Made by a program: the position numbers and the translations under genes
Part shown: positions 34,926 through 43,530 of the stretch, piece by piece
Layout: the number at the start of each line of letters is the position of its first letter
Numbering within the stretch: position 1 is the stretch's first letter
Assembly (NCBI RefSeq): GCF_038066715.1
Contig: NZ_JBBUKT010000004.1
Span: forward strand, 496,001-560,000
DNA length: 64,000 nucleotides
Origin: Luteolibacter sp. Y139
Lineage (GTDB): Bacteria > Verrucomicrobiota > Verrucomicrobiia > Verrucomicrobiales > Akkermansiaceae
Direction: 5' to 3'
Notes under the pieces: generated by a model
The model's input: the letters and a program-made list of their open reading frames with translations, nothing else
What the model was told of the DNA's origin: nothing
Databases searched by the model: none

Positions 34926-35912
34926 TCAGCCGAAGGGGAGTGTGCGGGCGCGGATGAGCGGGGGATCGAGCCAGATGTGTTCGGGCTTCATCTGGGCCTG
35001 GCCTTCGTAGGTGGAGAGGGATTCCTCGATGCGGAGTTCGCGGCGGGTGGCGTCGAGGGTGATGAAGGTGAAAGGTGGCTTGCCGGGATCGTAGTAGGTG
35101 GTGCTGCCATTGGGCGGCATGCCGAAGGTGGCGCTGGTCAGGGTGAGGTGATGGACGCCGTGGCGGATGGAGTGCTCTTCATCGTGATCGTGGCCGGCGA
35201 GGACGGCCACGACCTGGACCTTGCCGCGCTTCGCATTGTGGGAGTCGATGACGAAATTGAGATCGTCCCAATTGCCATCGTGGCTGCCGACGCCGGAGGG
35301 CTGGTGCTGGAAGATGACGACGGGCTTGTCGGTGGCGGCAAGATCCTTTGCCAGCCATGCGAGCTGTTCCTTGTCGATGCAGCTGACGCGGGCGAGGTGG
35401 CCGGGGCCGCCTTTCTTGTGGATGGGATACCAGTTGCCCTTCGCGTAGGGGGTCATCTTGCCCTCGTCATCGATGAAGTGATTGCGATCGAGGACGATGA
35501 AGTGGAAGCCGCCGGTGTCGAAGGAGTAGTAGGGGTGCGGGATTTGCCATGCGCCTAACAGGTCATCCTTGGTCTGGAAGTCGCAGTCGTGATTGCCGAT
35601 GACGTGGTGCTTGGCGCCCGGAAAGCGGTTCCATTCGGCGAGGAAGTCCTTGGCGGTGGTAATGCCGCCCTTCATGCAGCAGAAGTCGCCGCACTGGAGG
35701 ATGAAGTCCGGCTTGCGGGCGATGGCAGCATCGATGAAGGGCTTCAGGCGTCCGACTTGGTCCTTGCCATGGGTGCCGTGGTGGACATCGGTGATGAAGC
35801 CGAAGGTGACCGCGCCGGTGGCGGAGGCGGGTTCCTGTGCCCGGGCGGCGGCGATGGCGGCGCTGGCAAGCGGGAGGGTGGCGAGAAATTGGCGGCGGCT
35901 AGTCGCGGGCAT
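34926..35912 (-). CDS. Exported calcineurin-like metallophosphoesterase
   Basis: A 328-residue protein with a Tat-like signal (SRRQFLATLPLASAAIAAARA) and the five metal-binding blocks of the calcineurin-type fold: FITDVHHG (D-x-H), LQCGDFC (GD), VIGNHDCD (GNHD), FQHQPS and AGHDHDEEHS (GHxH). It is a secreted phosphodiesterase or phosphatase; the substrate is not readable from sequence. It is convergent with the nan operon and is followed upstream on the same strand by an MFS gene 62 bases away, with which it may be co-expressed. Confidence 0.85.
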   Translation of the reverse strand: MPATSRRQFLATLPLASAAIAAARAQEPASATGAVTFGFITDVHHGTHGKDQVGRLKPFIDAAIARKPDFILQCGDFCCMKGGITTAKDFLAEWNRFPGAKHHVIGNHDCDFQTKDDLLGAWQIPHPYYSFDTGGFHFIVLDRNHFIDDEGKMTPYAKGNWYPIHKKGGPGHLARVSCIDKEQLAWLAKDLAATDKPVVIFQHQPSGVGSHDGNWDDLNFVIDSHNAKRGKVQVVAVLAGHDHDEEHSIRHGVHHLTLTSATFGMPPNGSTTYYDPGKPPFTFITLDATRRELRIEESLSTYEGQAQMKPEHIWLDPPLIRARTLPFG

Positions 35913-35974
35913 GGGAGGAAATGACGCAGGAATCCGGTCATTTATTTCACAAAAACGCCGTTAAAGTGCCAAAA

Positions 35975-37252
35975 TCAGGTTTCCACGAGCTTTTTCCTCA
36001 GGGCCACGGGGAGGACGGCTAGGCAGGAAATCAAGCCGAAGACGATGAAGGAGATGAACACAGAGTTCCACCCGTACCACTCGGCGAGCTTCACGGGGAC
36101 GATGCCGGCGAGGATTTGGCCGAGGGAGCCGATGCCATTGATGATGCCGCAAGCGGAGGCGGTGGAGGCGGTACCACCGAGGTCCTGGGCGGCGGTGCCG
36201 GAGATGATGGAGTCCGCGATGTAGAGGAAGAAGCCGATGGCGGCGAGGCCGGCGACATTGCCGGTGATTTCCAAGCCGGTGCTGGCGAGCCGATAGATGT
36301 AGACCACGACGATCATGCCGAGCAGTGCCAGGAGCGCGAGCCGGCAGCGATTGCGCGGGAAGAAGCGGTCGGCGAAAAAGCCGCCGAGGATGAGGCCCAC
36401 GACGCCGCCAGCCTCGAAGCCATTCGAGACGTAGGCGGGTGCGTCCCGTGTGAGGCCGACGACCTTTTCCAGATAGAAGGGAAGCCAGGCGAAGAGCGTG
36501 TAGCGGGTGTACTTCAGGCCGAAGTACGATAACCCTAGGAGCAGCACCGAGGGGTTCACCAGCATGGCGAGGAAGCCGTGTCTTTCTCCGGAGGCGGTTT
36601 CGCTTTTCGCCGTGGATGTCTCGAAGGAATAGCCACGGTCTTCCGGGCGATTGATGAGGAAGAGGCCCTGGATGATGCCGATGACGGTGACTACCACGCC
36701 ATTGACGAGGAAGATCTCCTTCCAGCCGTATTCCTTCAGGATGAAGCCGGAGAAGGCGGTGGCGGCGAGGCTGCCGAGGATGTAGCAGGAGAGCCAGAAG
36801 CCCATGACGCGGCCGCGTCGGGCATCGCTCACCCAGAGGGTGATGAGCTTGCAGGAGGCGGGCCAGCCGGTGGCCTGGAAGAGGCCATTCGCGGTGAATC
36901 CGATCGCGAGGACCGCGACGAAGGGGAAAAGCCCGAAGGCGAGGGTGGCGATGCCGGAGAGGCACATGCCGGCGCAGAGGGCGATCCGTGGGCCGCTGCG
37001 GTCGCCGAGCGCGCCGCTGAGGAACTGGCCGATGGCATAGCAGACGGCGTAGGCGGAATTGACGTAGCCGATGGTTTCGAGGCTGAAGCCCTGCTCGACC
37101 AAGGGGCCGGTGGCGACGCTGAGATGCTTCCGGGTGAAGTAGTAGAAGAAGTACGCGAGGTAGGAGAGGATCACCATCCGCGACTGGAGCGACAGCGGAG
37201 GCGGCGGGGCGGCCGGGTTCTCCGCAGGGTGATCGGTCCTCGTCGTGCGCAT
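35975..37252 (-). CDS. MFS transporter, organophosphate:phosphate antiporter-like (GlpT/UhpT group)
   Basis: A 425-residue membrane protein with about 12 helices. SYLAYFFYYFTRKHLSVATGPLVEQGFS, GYVNSAYAVCYAIGQFLSGALGDRSGPR and GLFQATGWPASCKLITLW are typical of the organophosphate antiporter group, which includes GlpT, UhpT and the regulator UhpC. A neighbouring exported phosphoesterase gene fits a phosphorylated substrate (inference). The ATG at 37252 is preferred; a frame-open extension to 37396 is proline-rich and unconserved in character. Confidence 0.8.
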   Translation of the reverse strand: MRTTRTDHPAENPAAPPPPLSLQSRMVILSYLAYFFYYFTRKHLSVATGPLVEQGFSLETIGYVNSAYAVCYAIGQFLSGALGDRSGPRIALCAGMCLSGIATLAFGLFPFVAVLAIGFTANGLFQATGWPASCKLITLWVSDARRGRVMGFWLSCYILGSLAATAFSGFILKEYGWKEIFLVNGVVVTVIGIIQGLFLINRPEDRGYSFETSTAKSETASGERHGFLAMLVNPSVLLLGLSYFGLKYTRYTLFAWLPFYLEKVVGLTRDAPAYVSNGFEAGGVVGLILGGFFADRFFPRNRCRLALLALLGMIVVVYIYRLASTGLEITGNVAGLAAIGFFLYIADSIISGTAAQDLGGTASTASACGIINGIGSLGQILAGIVPVKLAEWYGWNSVFISFIVFGLISCLAVLPVALRKKLVET

Positions 37253-37601
37253 CGGTATCAGGGCGGGTCGGTTACCAGGGGTGCGACGAGGTTTTTTCGC
37301 GGGTGTCTCCGAAGGGCGCCAGGTCCAGGCGATCTCCGGATAGCGAGTTGGCGTCCGTGGTGCCGGTCTTGAGTTGCTTGCAGGCCTGCATGGCAAGCGA
37401 CAGGTTGTTGGTGACGATAGCGCTACTCAAGCCAAAGTGGCTGGGCCGGTAGGGAGGCCTTTGAGAATCGTTGGCAGGTGGCTTTCTCCGAGCGTTATAC
37501 AATCGACCGGGCTTTGCACTTACCTCCCGGGATTTGAGCCACTAGCAATGTCATCCGACGATCGGTCACAGGATCGTCGCTATCCCCAAAAGAAGGACAT
37601 C
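37253..37601. other. Divergent intergenic region, no convincing gene
   Basis: A 349-base region between the MFS and lipoprotein genes. A minus-strand frame ends at 37272, only 19 bases before the MFS start. Its C-terminal part (ACKQLKTGTTDANSLSGDRL) reads more like protein than random sequence, but no good start or ribosome binding site is visible. The plus-strand end carries the ribosome binding site of the lipoprotein (AGAAGGA). Confidence 0.4.
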
Positions 37602-38003
37602 ATGCACTTGAAACTTGCGACCCTTGCTGGCCTCTCCGCTCTCGTCGTGGCTTCAGCCGGGCTGACGAGCTGCAATAAATCTGCCGTTTTCTCTTCGAGC
37701 TCTTTGCGGACGGATTCAACTATAAACAATCACCGGACGATCACGAAGAAGGTCAATGGTCTGGCGCGGAAGCTAGAGACGACGGCGGACGTGAAGATGG
37801 AGAAGGGAAAGATCACGTCTTTTCCGAAAGGGGCGCTGGTGAAGCTGGAAGAGACGGGGAGTGCGACGCCGCGGGTGGCGGAGCTGCGAGAGAATGGAGG
37901 GAGTCTGGAGCTGTGGGTGAAGGAGAATGGGACGTTCCGAAAGGGGACGGCGGAGGAGGAGACGTGGCGGGATGAGTTTTTGAAGGATGTGATCGGGGAG
38001 TGA
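37602..38003 (+). CDS. Small lipoprotein of unknown function
   Basis: A 133-residue exported lipoprotein: MHLKLATLAGLSALVVASAGLTSC ends in a lipobox with the cysteine at residue 24. The mature part contains a Ser/Thr-rich stretch, then VNGLARKLETTADVKMEKGKITSFPKGALVKLEETG, which looks like a small beta-domain. AGAAGGA lies seven bases before the ATG and decides the start against a longer frame from 37374. I do not recognise a family. Confidence 0.75.
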   Translation: MHLKLATLAGLSALVVASAGLTSCNKSAVFSSSSLRTDSTINNHRTITKKVNGLARKLETTADVKMEKGKITSFPKGALVKLEETGSATPRVAELRENGGSLELWVKENGTFRKGTAEEETWRDEFLKDVIGE

Positions 38004-38028
38004 GTTGGGTGGATGTGCCGTATGTTTC

Positions 38029-38055
38029 GTGTCGACGGGACGTCGACACCCCTTA
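38029..38055. repeat. Palindromic repeat, family 2, copy 2
   Basis: GTGTCGAC, GGGAC, GTCGACAC followed by CCCTTAG, between the lipoprotein and archaemetzincin genes. Confidence 0.8.
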
Positions 38056-38100
38056 GGGATTTGCCTCGATTGGGTGGCAGGCTTGGTGTGAAGTGGTGAG

Positions 38101-39078
38101 ATGCGATTGTCGTTTTCGAAGGTGAGGATCGTGCCGTGGGTGATGCCGCTTTTGATCGCGGTAGCGGGGGTGGCGGTGGGGGAGTTCAAGGGGTTCACGA
38201 AGGAGCAACGGGATGCTTCGGTGGGCCCGGTGTCGGGATTGAAGCCGGGGCTACGGCGGGCGTTCACGGATGTGGGGCAGTTTGCGGCGAAGAAGGAGCC
38301 GAAGCCCTTCGATTGGCTCGGGGCTCATGAGGAGCCGGGGCAGACATTCGGCCAGTATGTGGGTTCGCGGCCGAACTTGCCGGGGCCTGTTAGAAAGAAG
38401 CTGTATGTGCTGCCGATCGGGACGTTCGCGAAAGGAGTGGCGCCTGATTTGGAGAAGCTGAAAGCGTATACGGCGGCGTATTTCCATCCGATGCCGGTGG
38501 AGATGCTGCCGGTGGTGGCGGATGCGGAGGTGCCGGCGAAGGTGCGCGAGAATTCGCTGACCAAGAAGAAGCAGTGGCTGAGCACGGATATCCTGGACTG
38601 GTTGCCCGGCAAGCTACCGGGGGATGCCTATGCGATGCTGGCGGTGACGATGACGGATCTTTATCCGGAGGAGAGCTGGAACTTCGTTTTCGGCCAAGCG
38701 TCCTACAGGGAGCGCGTGGGCGTCTTCAGCTTCGCGCGTTATCATCCCTCGTGGACCTTCGATCCGGTGGACGAGGGGACGGAGAAGCTGGTGCTAGGCC
38801 GTGCGGCGAAGGTGCTGACGCACGAGATGGGGCACATGTTCGGGATCCGGCACTGCGTGCACTACGAGTGCATCATGGGCGGGGTGAATCACCTGGCCGA
38901 GGCGGATGCGGCGCCGATGCACCTGTGCCCGGTGTGCCTGCGGAAGTTGTACTACGCAGTGCGGTTCGATCCGGCGTCGCGGTATGAGGGGCTGGCGAAG
39001 TTCTACCGGGAGAATGGGTTCAAGGAGGAGGAGAAGTGGGCGGCGGTGGAAGCGGCGTCGATCGGGGCGGCGAGGTGA
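38101..39078 (+). CDS. amzA: Archaemetzincin-type zinc metalloprotease, apparently exported
   Basis: A 325-residue protease with the complete archaemetzincin signature near residue 240: HEMGHMFGIRHC (HExxHxxGxxHC), then CIM, and CPVC further on, so both zinc sites are present. Archaemetzincins are usually shorter cytosolic proteins. This one starts with a signal or anchor (VPWVMPLLIAVAGVAVG) and a 70-residue extension before the catalytic domain, so it probably works outside the cytoplasm. The substrate is unknown. The plus-strand gene stands alone between repeats and a decayed toxin-antitoxin pair. Confidence 0.88.
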   Translation: MRLSFSKVRIVPWVMPLLIAVAGVAVGEFKGFTKEQRDASVGPVSGLKPGLRRAFTDVGQFAAKKEPKPFDWLGAHEEPGQTFGQYVGSRPNLPGPVRKKLYVLPIGTFAKGVAPDLEKLKAYTAAYFHPMPVEMLPVVADAEVPAKVRENSLTKKKQWLSTDILDWLPGKLPGDAYAMLAVTMTDLYPEESWNFVFGQASYRERVGVFSFARYHPSWTFDPVDEGTEKLVLGRAAKVLTHEMGHMFGIRHCVHYECIMGGVNHLAEADAAPMHLCPVCLRKLYYAVRFDPASRYEGLAKFYRENGFKEEEKWAAVEAASIGAAR

Positions 39079-39118
39079 ATTCATCCGAGGGCACGGACGA
39101 GCGAGGCAATCTCGTGTT

Positions 39119-39538
39119 TTACGCTGCTCCAGGATTGTCCGGACAGGCTGATTGGGAGCCGCGGTTGGCGATGGCATTGAGCTTCATGGCGGCCACGTCG
39201 GAGATGGAAAGCAAGTGGACGCCATCGATCGATTCGACGGGCTCTAATAAAGGGTAAGCGTGGCGGAGGAAGTCGAGCTTGGTACCATGGGCATCCAACG
39301 TGAGGGTGTTCTCGCTACGGCCGACGATGGTGGCGTCCGGCAACGGCAAAGCGGCGAGAAGCGATTCGGGATCGAATGGTTCTCTCGTGAAGAAATCGAG
39401 GTCGACCGAGAGGCGATGGCCGAATCGCAAAGCGAGGGAGGTTCCTCCCGCGAGGGCGAAGGATTGCAACGCCGGAGCGGCCGAGAGTCGCTCTAGCAGC
39501 TCGCGGACTGATGTGGGAATGGCGTCGAAGCGGAGCAT
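39119..39538 (-). pseudogene. AbiEii/AbiGii-type nucleotidyltransferase toxin, C-terminally truncated
   Basis: A 139-residue frame starting at ATG 39538 (MLRFDAIPTSVRELL). It has the nucleotidyltransferase core of AbiEii-family toxins: FALAGGTSLALRFGHRLSVDLDFFT (GGT...R.S.DLDFF) and, later, ISDVAAMKLNAIANRG. In intact relatives this last block continues with a KRDFxDL segment and 50-80 more residues. Here it runs into SQSACPDNPGAA and stops, so the C-terminal helical part is missing. It overlaps the upstream antitoxin-like gene by 46 bases. Probably inactive remains of a toxin-antitoxin pair; a natural short form cannot be excluded. Confidence 0.65.
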
Positions 39539-39780
39539 CGGAATGAAGAGGCTGGACGATCGAACCATACGCGACAGAAGGCAAAGGCGCGAGGTTCCAA
39601 GCTGCGAAGGCCGGTGACGATTTCTTCCAGGCGAGGCTTTCCGTAGAAGGCGACAAGTGCCTGCCAGTCCCGCCAGCGGCCTTGCTCCAGGACCCGCTTG
39701 ACCAGCCACGGGGCGTGGTGGCCGGGATCAACCGTGGCGCGATCGACGTCCCAGAAGAGGTGGTCGGAAAGTGGAGGCAC
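39493..39780 (-). CDS. Putative antitoxin (DUF6922-like) partner of the AbiEii toxin
   Basis: About 95 residues from a GTG at 39780. The segment LSDHLFWDVDRATVDPGHHAPWLVKRVLEQG, WRDWQALVAFYG and LRSLEPRAFAFCRVWF matches the small domain found directly upstream of AbiEii-type nucleotidyltransferase genes and annotated as DUF6922 antitoxin-like. Its end overlaps the toxin start, the normal order for such pairs. The frame is open to 39918, but the extra N-terminal residues look non-coding, so the start is uncertain. Confidence 0.6.
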   Translation of the reverse strand: MPPLSDHLFWDVDRATVDPGHHAPWLVKRVLEQGRWRDWQALVAFYGKPRLEEIVTGLRSLEPRAFAFCRVWFDRPASSFRCSASTPFPHQSASC

Positions 39781-39897
39781 GGCGGCGAGGATACTGAAAG
39801 GCGGGAGGACTGAAATGAGAAATCTTGGTTCCCTCGAGGCTCGACATGATCGAGGGAGCGGGTAGGAAGCGGTTGCCAATCCAACAAGGAGGTAACT

Positions 39898-40136
39898 ATG
39901 GCAAAGCACCACCATCAAGACGGCTCCTTTTTTCGAGCCGAGCAGTAAGAGGCGGAACGGGTTCCCTTCCGAGACGCGCGTGAAGCGTGGATTCCGGGTC
40001 GTTCACGGAGGAAAGGAACTCCACGAGCGGCTTGGCAGGAATGATCCCTGTCCGTGTGGATCGGCACGCCGGTTTCAAGAACTGTTGCATGCAGACGGGG
40101 CGTTACGATGGATCGCCGCGGGACGACTACTTTTAG
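39898..40136 (+). pseudogene. Small SEC-C motif protein gene, interrupted by two frameshifts
   Basis: An excellent ribosome binding site (AAGGAGGT) precedes ATG 39898 ([12 protein letters not shown]). The frame then ends at once, but shifting by one base at the T6 run near 39934 continues as [19 protein letters not shown], then [28 protein letters not shown]. Dropping one more T near 40072 gives [20 protein letters not shown] and a stop at 40136. [10 protein letters not shown]...FKNCC is the SEC-C zinc motif known from the SecA C-terminus. Both breaks are a single extra T in a T run, so they are either real decay or assembly errors; the protein (about 78 residues) looks otherwise intact. Confidence 0.72.
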
Positions 40137-40176
40137 GGAGTAGCTGAATGCGGCGATGTAGAGGCCCGGGCGTGTC

Positions 40177-40204
40177 GTGTCGACGGGACGTCGACACCCC
40201 TTAG
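40177..40204. repeat. Palindromic repeat, family 2, copy 3
   Basis: GTGTCGAC, GGGAC, GTCGACAC followed by CCCTTAG; nearly identical to copy 2 and directly beside the porin terminator. Confidence 0.8.
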
Positions 40205-40205
40205 T

Positions 40206-40235
40206 AAAAAGCGCCGCGGGTTTCCCCGCGGCGCT
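40206..40235 (-). terminator. Intrinsic terminator of the porin gene
   Basis: On the minus strand an 11-base-pair GC stem (AGCGCCGCGGG against CCCGCGGCGCT) with a GAAA tetraloop, followed by TTTT. It lies about 60 bases after the porin stop codon. Confidence 0.92.
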
Positions 40236-40293
40236 TTGGTTTCCTCGTGCCGTGACGTTGCGTGTGCGGCACTCGTTTCCGAGGTTCTCCTCC

Positions 40294-41520
40294 TCAGAAG
40301 GTGTAATCCAGCTCGACGCTGACGCGGGTGGTGGACTTGTAGAGCTTGTCGTTGCTGTCGAAGTATCCGAGCTTGCCGATGGCGGTGAAGTGGTCGTCGA
40401 ACTTCTTCGAGAGCACGGAGTCGAAGCCGAGGCCGAAGTTGTCGCTGATGGAGTTGTCGCCGAAGATGTGGCCGACATTGGTCCACTTGATGCCGCAGAA
40501 GATGGGCATCATGTAGCTGACGTAGGTATCGGTGAGGCCGCCGTGCGTGCCGTTGATACGGCGGGCGTCGGTGGCATCGGCGTAGCCATTGAAGGCGTGG
40601 ACGGTGGCGAGCGGGGTTTGCACGCCGGCGTCGAGGTGCTCGATGCCGACCATCAGTGCATGCGTATCGAAGAGGGTCTTGGTGGCATTGAAGTGGGCGT
40701 AGAGGCCTTCCTTGTCATTGGCGGGGCCGGCTTCGTCCTGATAGGCGAGTTCGCCGTAGAGGGTGACGCCTGCGAGGGCGCCCTTCGCGCTGACGCCGTA
40801 GGTCTGGTTGTCCCAGCCCTTCGTGACGCCGTCGTCGAAGCTCATGTCATAGATGTAGCCGCCTAGGGTGACGCCCTTGATGCCGGTGTAGGAGGCATTG
40901 AAGAGGTAGATGTCGCCGGGTGCGTTTTCGAAGATGCCGGTGGCGTCCTCGCCGAAGACGCGGTTCACCTGATCGATGTAGGCGAGGTTCAGGGTGAGGC
41001 CCTTGATGGAAGTGTTCTGGAGCGAGATGGCGTCGTAGGTCTGCTCGTTCTGACGCCAGCCGACGTTGCCGACGAAGGCGGCATTGTCATAGATGATACG
41101 CTGGCGGCCGACCTTCACGGTGGTATCGAAGCCGGTGTATTGGAGGTAGGCTTGGTTGAGCTCGGCGTTCTCCGGATCGTTGATGAAGGAGTTCCGGATA
41201 TCGTCCGGATCCACGCCGGGGGCGCCGCCGTAGTAGTCATCGATGATGGCCTGGGTGAACTCGCCTTCGACGAGGGCGGAGAGGCCGTACCAGGCCTTGG
41301 TCTTGAGGCCGACGCGCTCGCGAATGGTGAGGGCGTGAGCGGGATCCAGGCCATCGACATCGGCGAATTCATAGCGCGCGCGGACGTCGAGGAGCGGGAT
41401 GAGCCATGGCGCTTCCTTGGCGGTGGCGATCTCCGGTGAGGGAGTCGGCGAGCCGGCGTGGGTGATGGCGGTGGTGGTGGCGAGGAGGAGCAGGGAGGTC
41501 GTGAGGTAACGGTTTTTCAT
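40294..41520 (-). CDS. Outer-membrane porin, alginate-export-like beta-barrel
   Basis: A 408-residue secreted protein: signal peptide (MKNRYLTTSLLLLATTTAITHA), then alternating polar and aromatic beta-strands throughout and a C-terminal aromatic (ELDYTF) typical of outer-membrane barrels. DVRARYEFADVDGLDPAHALTIRERVGLKTKAWYGLSALVEGEF and VKVGRQRIIYDNAAFVGNVGWRQNEQTYDA match the alginate_exp/porin-like family common in marine Verrucomicrobia and Planctomycetes. The transported solute is not readable. It has its own terminator and no co-directional neighbour within 300 bases upstream, so it is probably monocistronic. Confidence 0.82.
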   Translation of the reverse strand: MKNRYLTTSLLLLATTTAITHAGSPTPSPEIATAKEAPWLIPLLDVRARYEFADVDGLDPAHALTIRERVGLKTKAWYGLSALVEGEFTQAIIDDYYGGAPGVDPDDIRNSFINDPENAELNQAYLQYTGFDTTVKVGRQRIIYDNAAFVGNVGWRQNEQTYDAISLQNTSIKGLTLNLAYIDQVNRVFGEDATGIFENAPGDIYLFNASYTGIKGVTLGGYIYDMSFDDGVTKGWDNQTYGVSAKGALAGVTLYGELAYQDEAGPANDKEGLYAHFNATKTLFDTHALMVGIEHLDAGVQTPLATVHAFNGYADATDARRINGTHGGLTDTYVSYMMPIFCGIKWTNVGHIFGDNSISDNFGLGFDSVLSKKFDDHFTAIGKLGYFDSNDKLYKSTTRVSVELDYTF

Positions 41521-41858
41521 CGTGACGGTGACGTTCGTTAGGCGGGTCCCAACGAAGCCGGTCGTCTGCCAAGGCATGCCAAGCGCGGGGGTTTGAACGT
41601 GCGGATTTCCGGGGGTCAGGGATGAATAGGGCTCATTTTTGGCAGAAATAAGCGGCATTCATGGAAATGCGGTGAATGGATGAGTGGGATGCACGGATGG
41701 AGAGAGAGCGCGAACACGGCTCTCCGAGCCATGCTCGTGATGGACATCGCTTCAAGTTCGCGCGCTGGTCGAACATCGACGCACGCCGCCATCAACGGGA
41801 CCTTCCGGAGAAAGGTCCCTGGCTCTAACAGGCTCCCAGCTTGTGCCTTGTGGTCGCC
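41521..41858. other. Intergenic region upstream of the porin
   Basis: A 338-base region holding the porin promoter side and a family 5 palindrome (41797-41823). No reading frame in it looks protein-like. Confidence 0.5.
41797..41823. repeat. Palindromic repeat, family 5, copy 2
   Basis: GGGACCTT, CCGGAGA, AAGGTCCC followed by TGG, next to a TCTAACAG hexamer copy. It matches the repeat at the end of the NamZ gene. Confidence 0.7.
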
Positions 41859-43373
41859 TTACTTGGCTCCGCTGGCGGTGGTGATGAAGTCGACGAGATC
41901 CTTGCGGCCTTTGGCGAGGTCGGGTGGATTCAGGTAGAACATGTGGCCGGCTTCGAACTGGGCGAAGGAGACGTTCTTCCGGGCGGCCTCTGGTAGCTCC
42001 AGCAGGTGGGAGATGGAGTAGAGGATGCCATCGGGCGGGGTGGCGAGGTCGGCCATGCCGCCCATGACCATGACGCGGAGGTGAGGATTGTCCCGCATGG
42101 CGGTGGCGAGGCGGCCGGCCATGTTTACCTGGCCATTGCCATTGCCCATCTTCCATGGCTGGACCTTTCCGGTGAGGATCTCGTAGGGAGAGTCTTCCTT
42201 CCAACCGAGGTCGCTGCCGAGGTAGGAGAGCATGGTGGTGGAGTAGGCGCCGAGGGCCAGGGAGAAGGAGGGATCGTACTCCGGGACGTCTGACGAAGGA
42301 TCGGTGGTGGGCCAGGCGACGCGGGCATCGAAGCGGCCGAGGACCTTGCCTTCCTTGCGCAGGAGTTCGCCACGGAAGCGGGTGGGGTCGATGCGGAGGT
42401 TGGCTTCGAGGATGAGGTCGACGGGCAGCGAGGTGAGGGCAGAGATTTTCTCGGCGATGGCCTGGCGCTTGGCGGGCTCGAGCTTGTTGCCGGCGAGGAG
42501 GGCGAGGGCGTATTCGCCATTGGTGAACTCGCGGGCCTCCTTCACGAGGGCATCGCGATCGCCCTTCAGCTTGCCGTGGAAGTGGGCGATGGAGGTGTAT
42601 TGCGGTAGGTAGATCTCATAAGAGAGATCGTCACCGGGTCCGGGAGAGAGCGTGCGGAAATCGAGCAGCGAAGAAAGCAGCACCACGCCATTGAGCGACA
42701 TGCCGAAGCGGGACTGGAGCTGCGAGGAGAGGCCGGCGACGCGGATGCCGCCGTAGGATTCGCCGAGGATGAACTTGGGCGAGGACCAGCGTTGGTGCTC
42801 GGTGACCCAGCGGCGGATGAAGTCGCTGAGCGACTCGATATCGCCCTCGACGCCGTGGAATTCCTCCGGCTTCACGTCCTTCTCGGCGCGGCTGTAGCCG
42901 GTGGTGACGGGGTCGACGAAGACGAGGTCGGCGACATCGAGGATGGAGAATTCATTCGAAACGAGGCGGGCCGGCGGGACGGGTGCCTGGGTGCCGTCGC
43001 CGGGGAGATCGACGCGCTTCGGTCCGAGGGTGCCGAGGTGGAGCCAGACGGCGGAGGAGCCGGGGCCGCCATTGAAGGCGAAAAGGACGGGGCGCTTGGT
43101 GAGATCGCCGGCGTCTTTTTTCAGATAGCTGACGTGGAAGATGGAGGCGCGCGGGGAGCCATCGTCCTTCTGGATGACGAGCTTGGAGGTGGTGACCTGA
43201 TAGTCGATTTTCTTGCCGGCGATGGTGACGGAGCCGTCTTTGGTCACGGGCTCGGCGGGCTTTTTCTCGTCCTTGGCGGCGTCCGGTTTGGCATCGGGCG
43301 GTGGGCCGGCGGGCTTTTCCTGGGCGGTGGCGAGGACGGTGGAAAGGGCGAGGAGCAGCAGGGACGGGCGCAT
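41859..43373 (-). CDS. Secreted serine carboxypeptidase-like peptidase (family S10)
   Basis: A 504-residue exported peptidase. After the signal peptide (MRPSLLLLALSTVLATA) and a Lys/Pro/Ala-rich linker comes an S10 domain. It has FAFNGGPGSSAVWLH (oxyanion region), ILGESYGG (nucleophile near 209), GGMADLATPP (acid near 441) and FEAGHMFYL (histidine near 477). These enzymes release C-terminal residues at acidic pH in other organisms; bacterial members are common in Verrucomicrobia and Acidobacteria. It stands alone on the minus strand, ending 339 bases from the porin gene. Confidence 0.9.
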   Translation of the reverse strand: MRPSLLLLALSTVLATAQEKPAGPPPDAKPDAAKDEKKPAEPVTKDGSVTIAGKKIDYQVTTSKLVIQKDDGSPRASIFHVSYLKKDAGDLTKRPVLFAFNGGPGSSAVWLHLGTLGPKRVDLPGDGTQAPVPPARLVSNEFSILDVADLVFVDPVTTGYSRAEKDVKPEEFHGVEGDIESLSDFIRRWVTEHQRWSSPKFILGESYGGIRVAGLSSQLQSRFGMSLNGVVLLSSLLDFRTLSPGPGDDLSYEIYLPQYTSIAHFHGKLKGDRDALVKEAREFTNGEYALALLAGNKLEPAKRQAIAEKISALTSLPVDLILEANLRIDPTRFRGELLRKEGKVLGRFDARVAWPTTDPSSDVPEYDPSFSLALGAYSTTMLSYLGSDLGWKEDSPYEILTGKVQPWKMGNGNGQVNMAGRLATAMRDNPHLRVMVMGGMADLATPPDGILYSISHLLELPEAARKNVSFAQFEAGHMFYLNPPDLAKGRKDLVDFITTASGAK

Positions 43374-43488
43374 ACGGGACGTGAAGCTAGGTGGTTCGGG
43401 GGGCTTGTCGATGGGAGAAGCGACAGGGGGACGGGGGTTGGTGTCGGTTTCTATCAGGAGGAGCGATCGGAGGGGAATCTATGCACCC

Positions 43489-43526
43489 GGTGCCTTGGGT
43501 CCCGCACACGGCGTGTGCGTACCACG
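43489..43526. repeat. Palindromic repeat, family 3, copy 2
   Basis: CCGCACAC-GGC-GTGTGCG followed by TACCAC; flank GGTGCCTTGGG upstream. It abuts the stop of the HxlR gene. Confidence 0.75.
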
Positions 43527-43530
43527 TTGT

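Noticed and set aside
37272..37391. Short minus-strand frame just upstream of the MFS gene (ACKQLKTGTTDANSLSGDRL)
   Set aside because: It reads somewhat protein-like but has no convincing start or ribosome binding site, and nothing can be said of its function.
39915..40478. Long minus-strand frames across the SEC-C gene and porin end
   Set aside because: They run through a terminator and repeats, are Ser/Thr-rich shadows, and conflict with the SEC-C motif on the plus strand.
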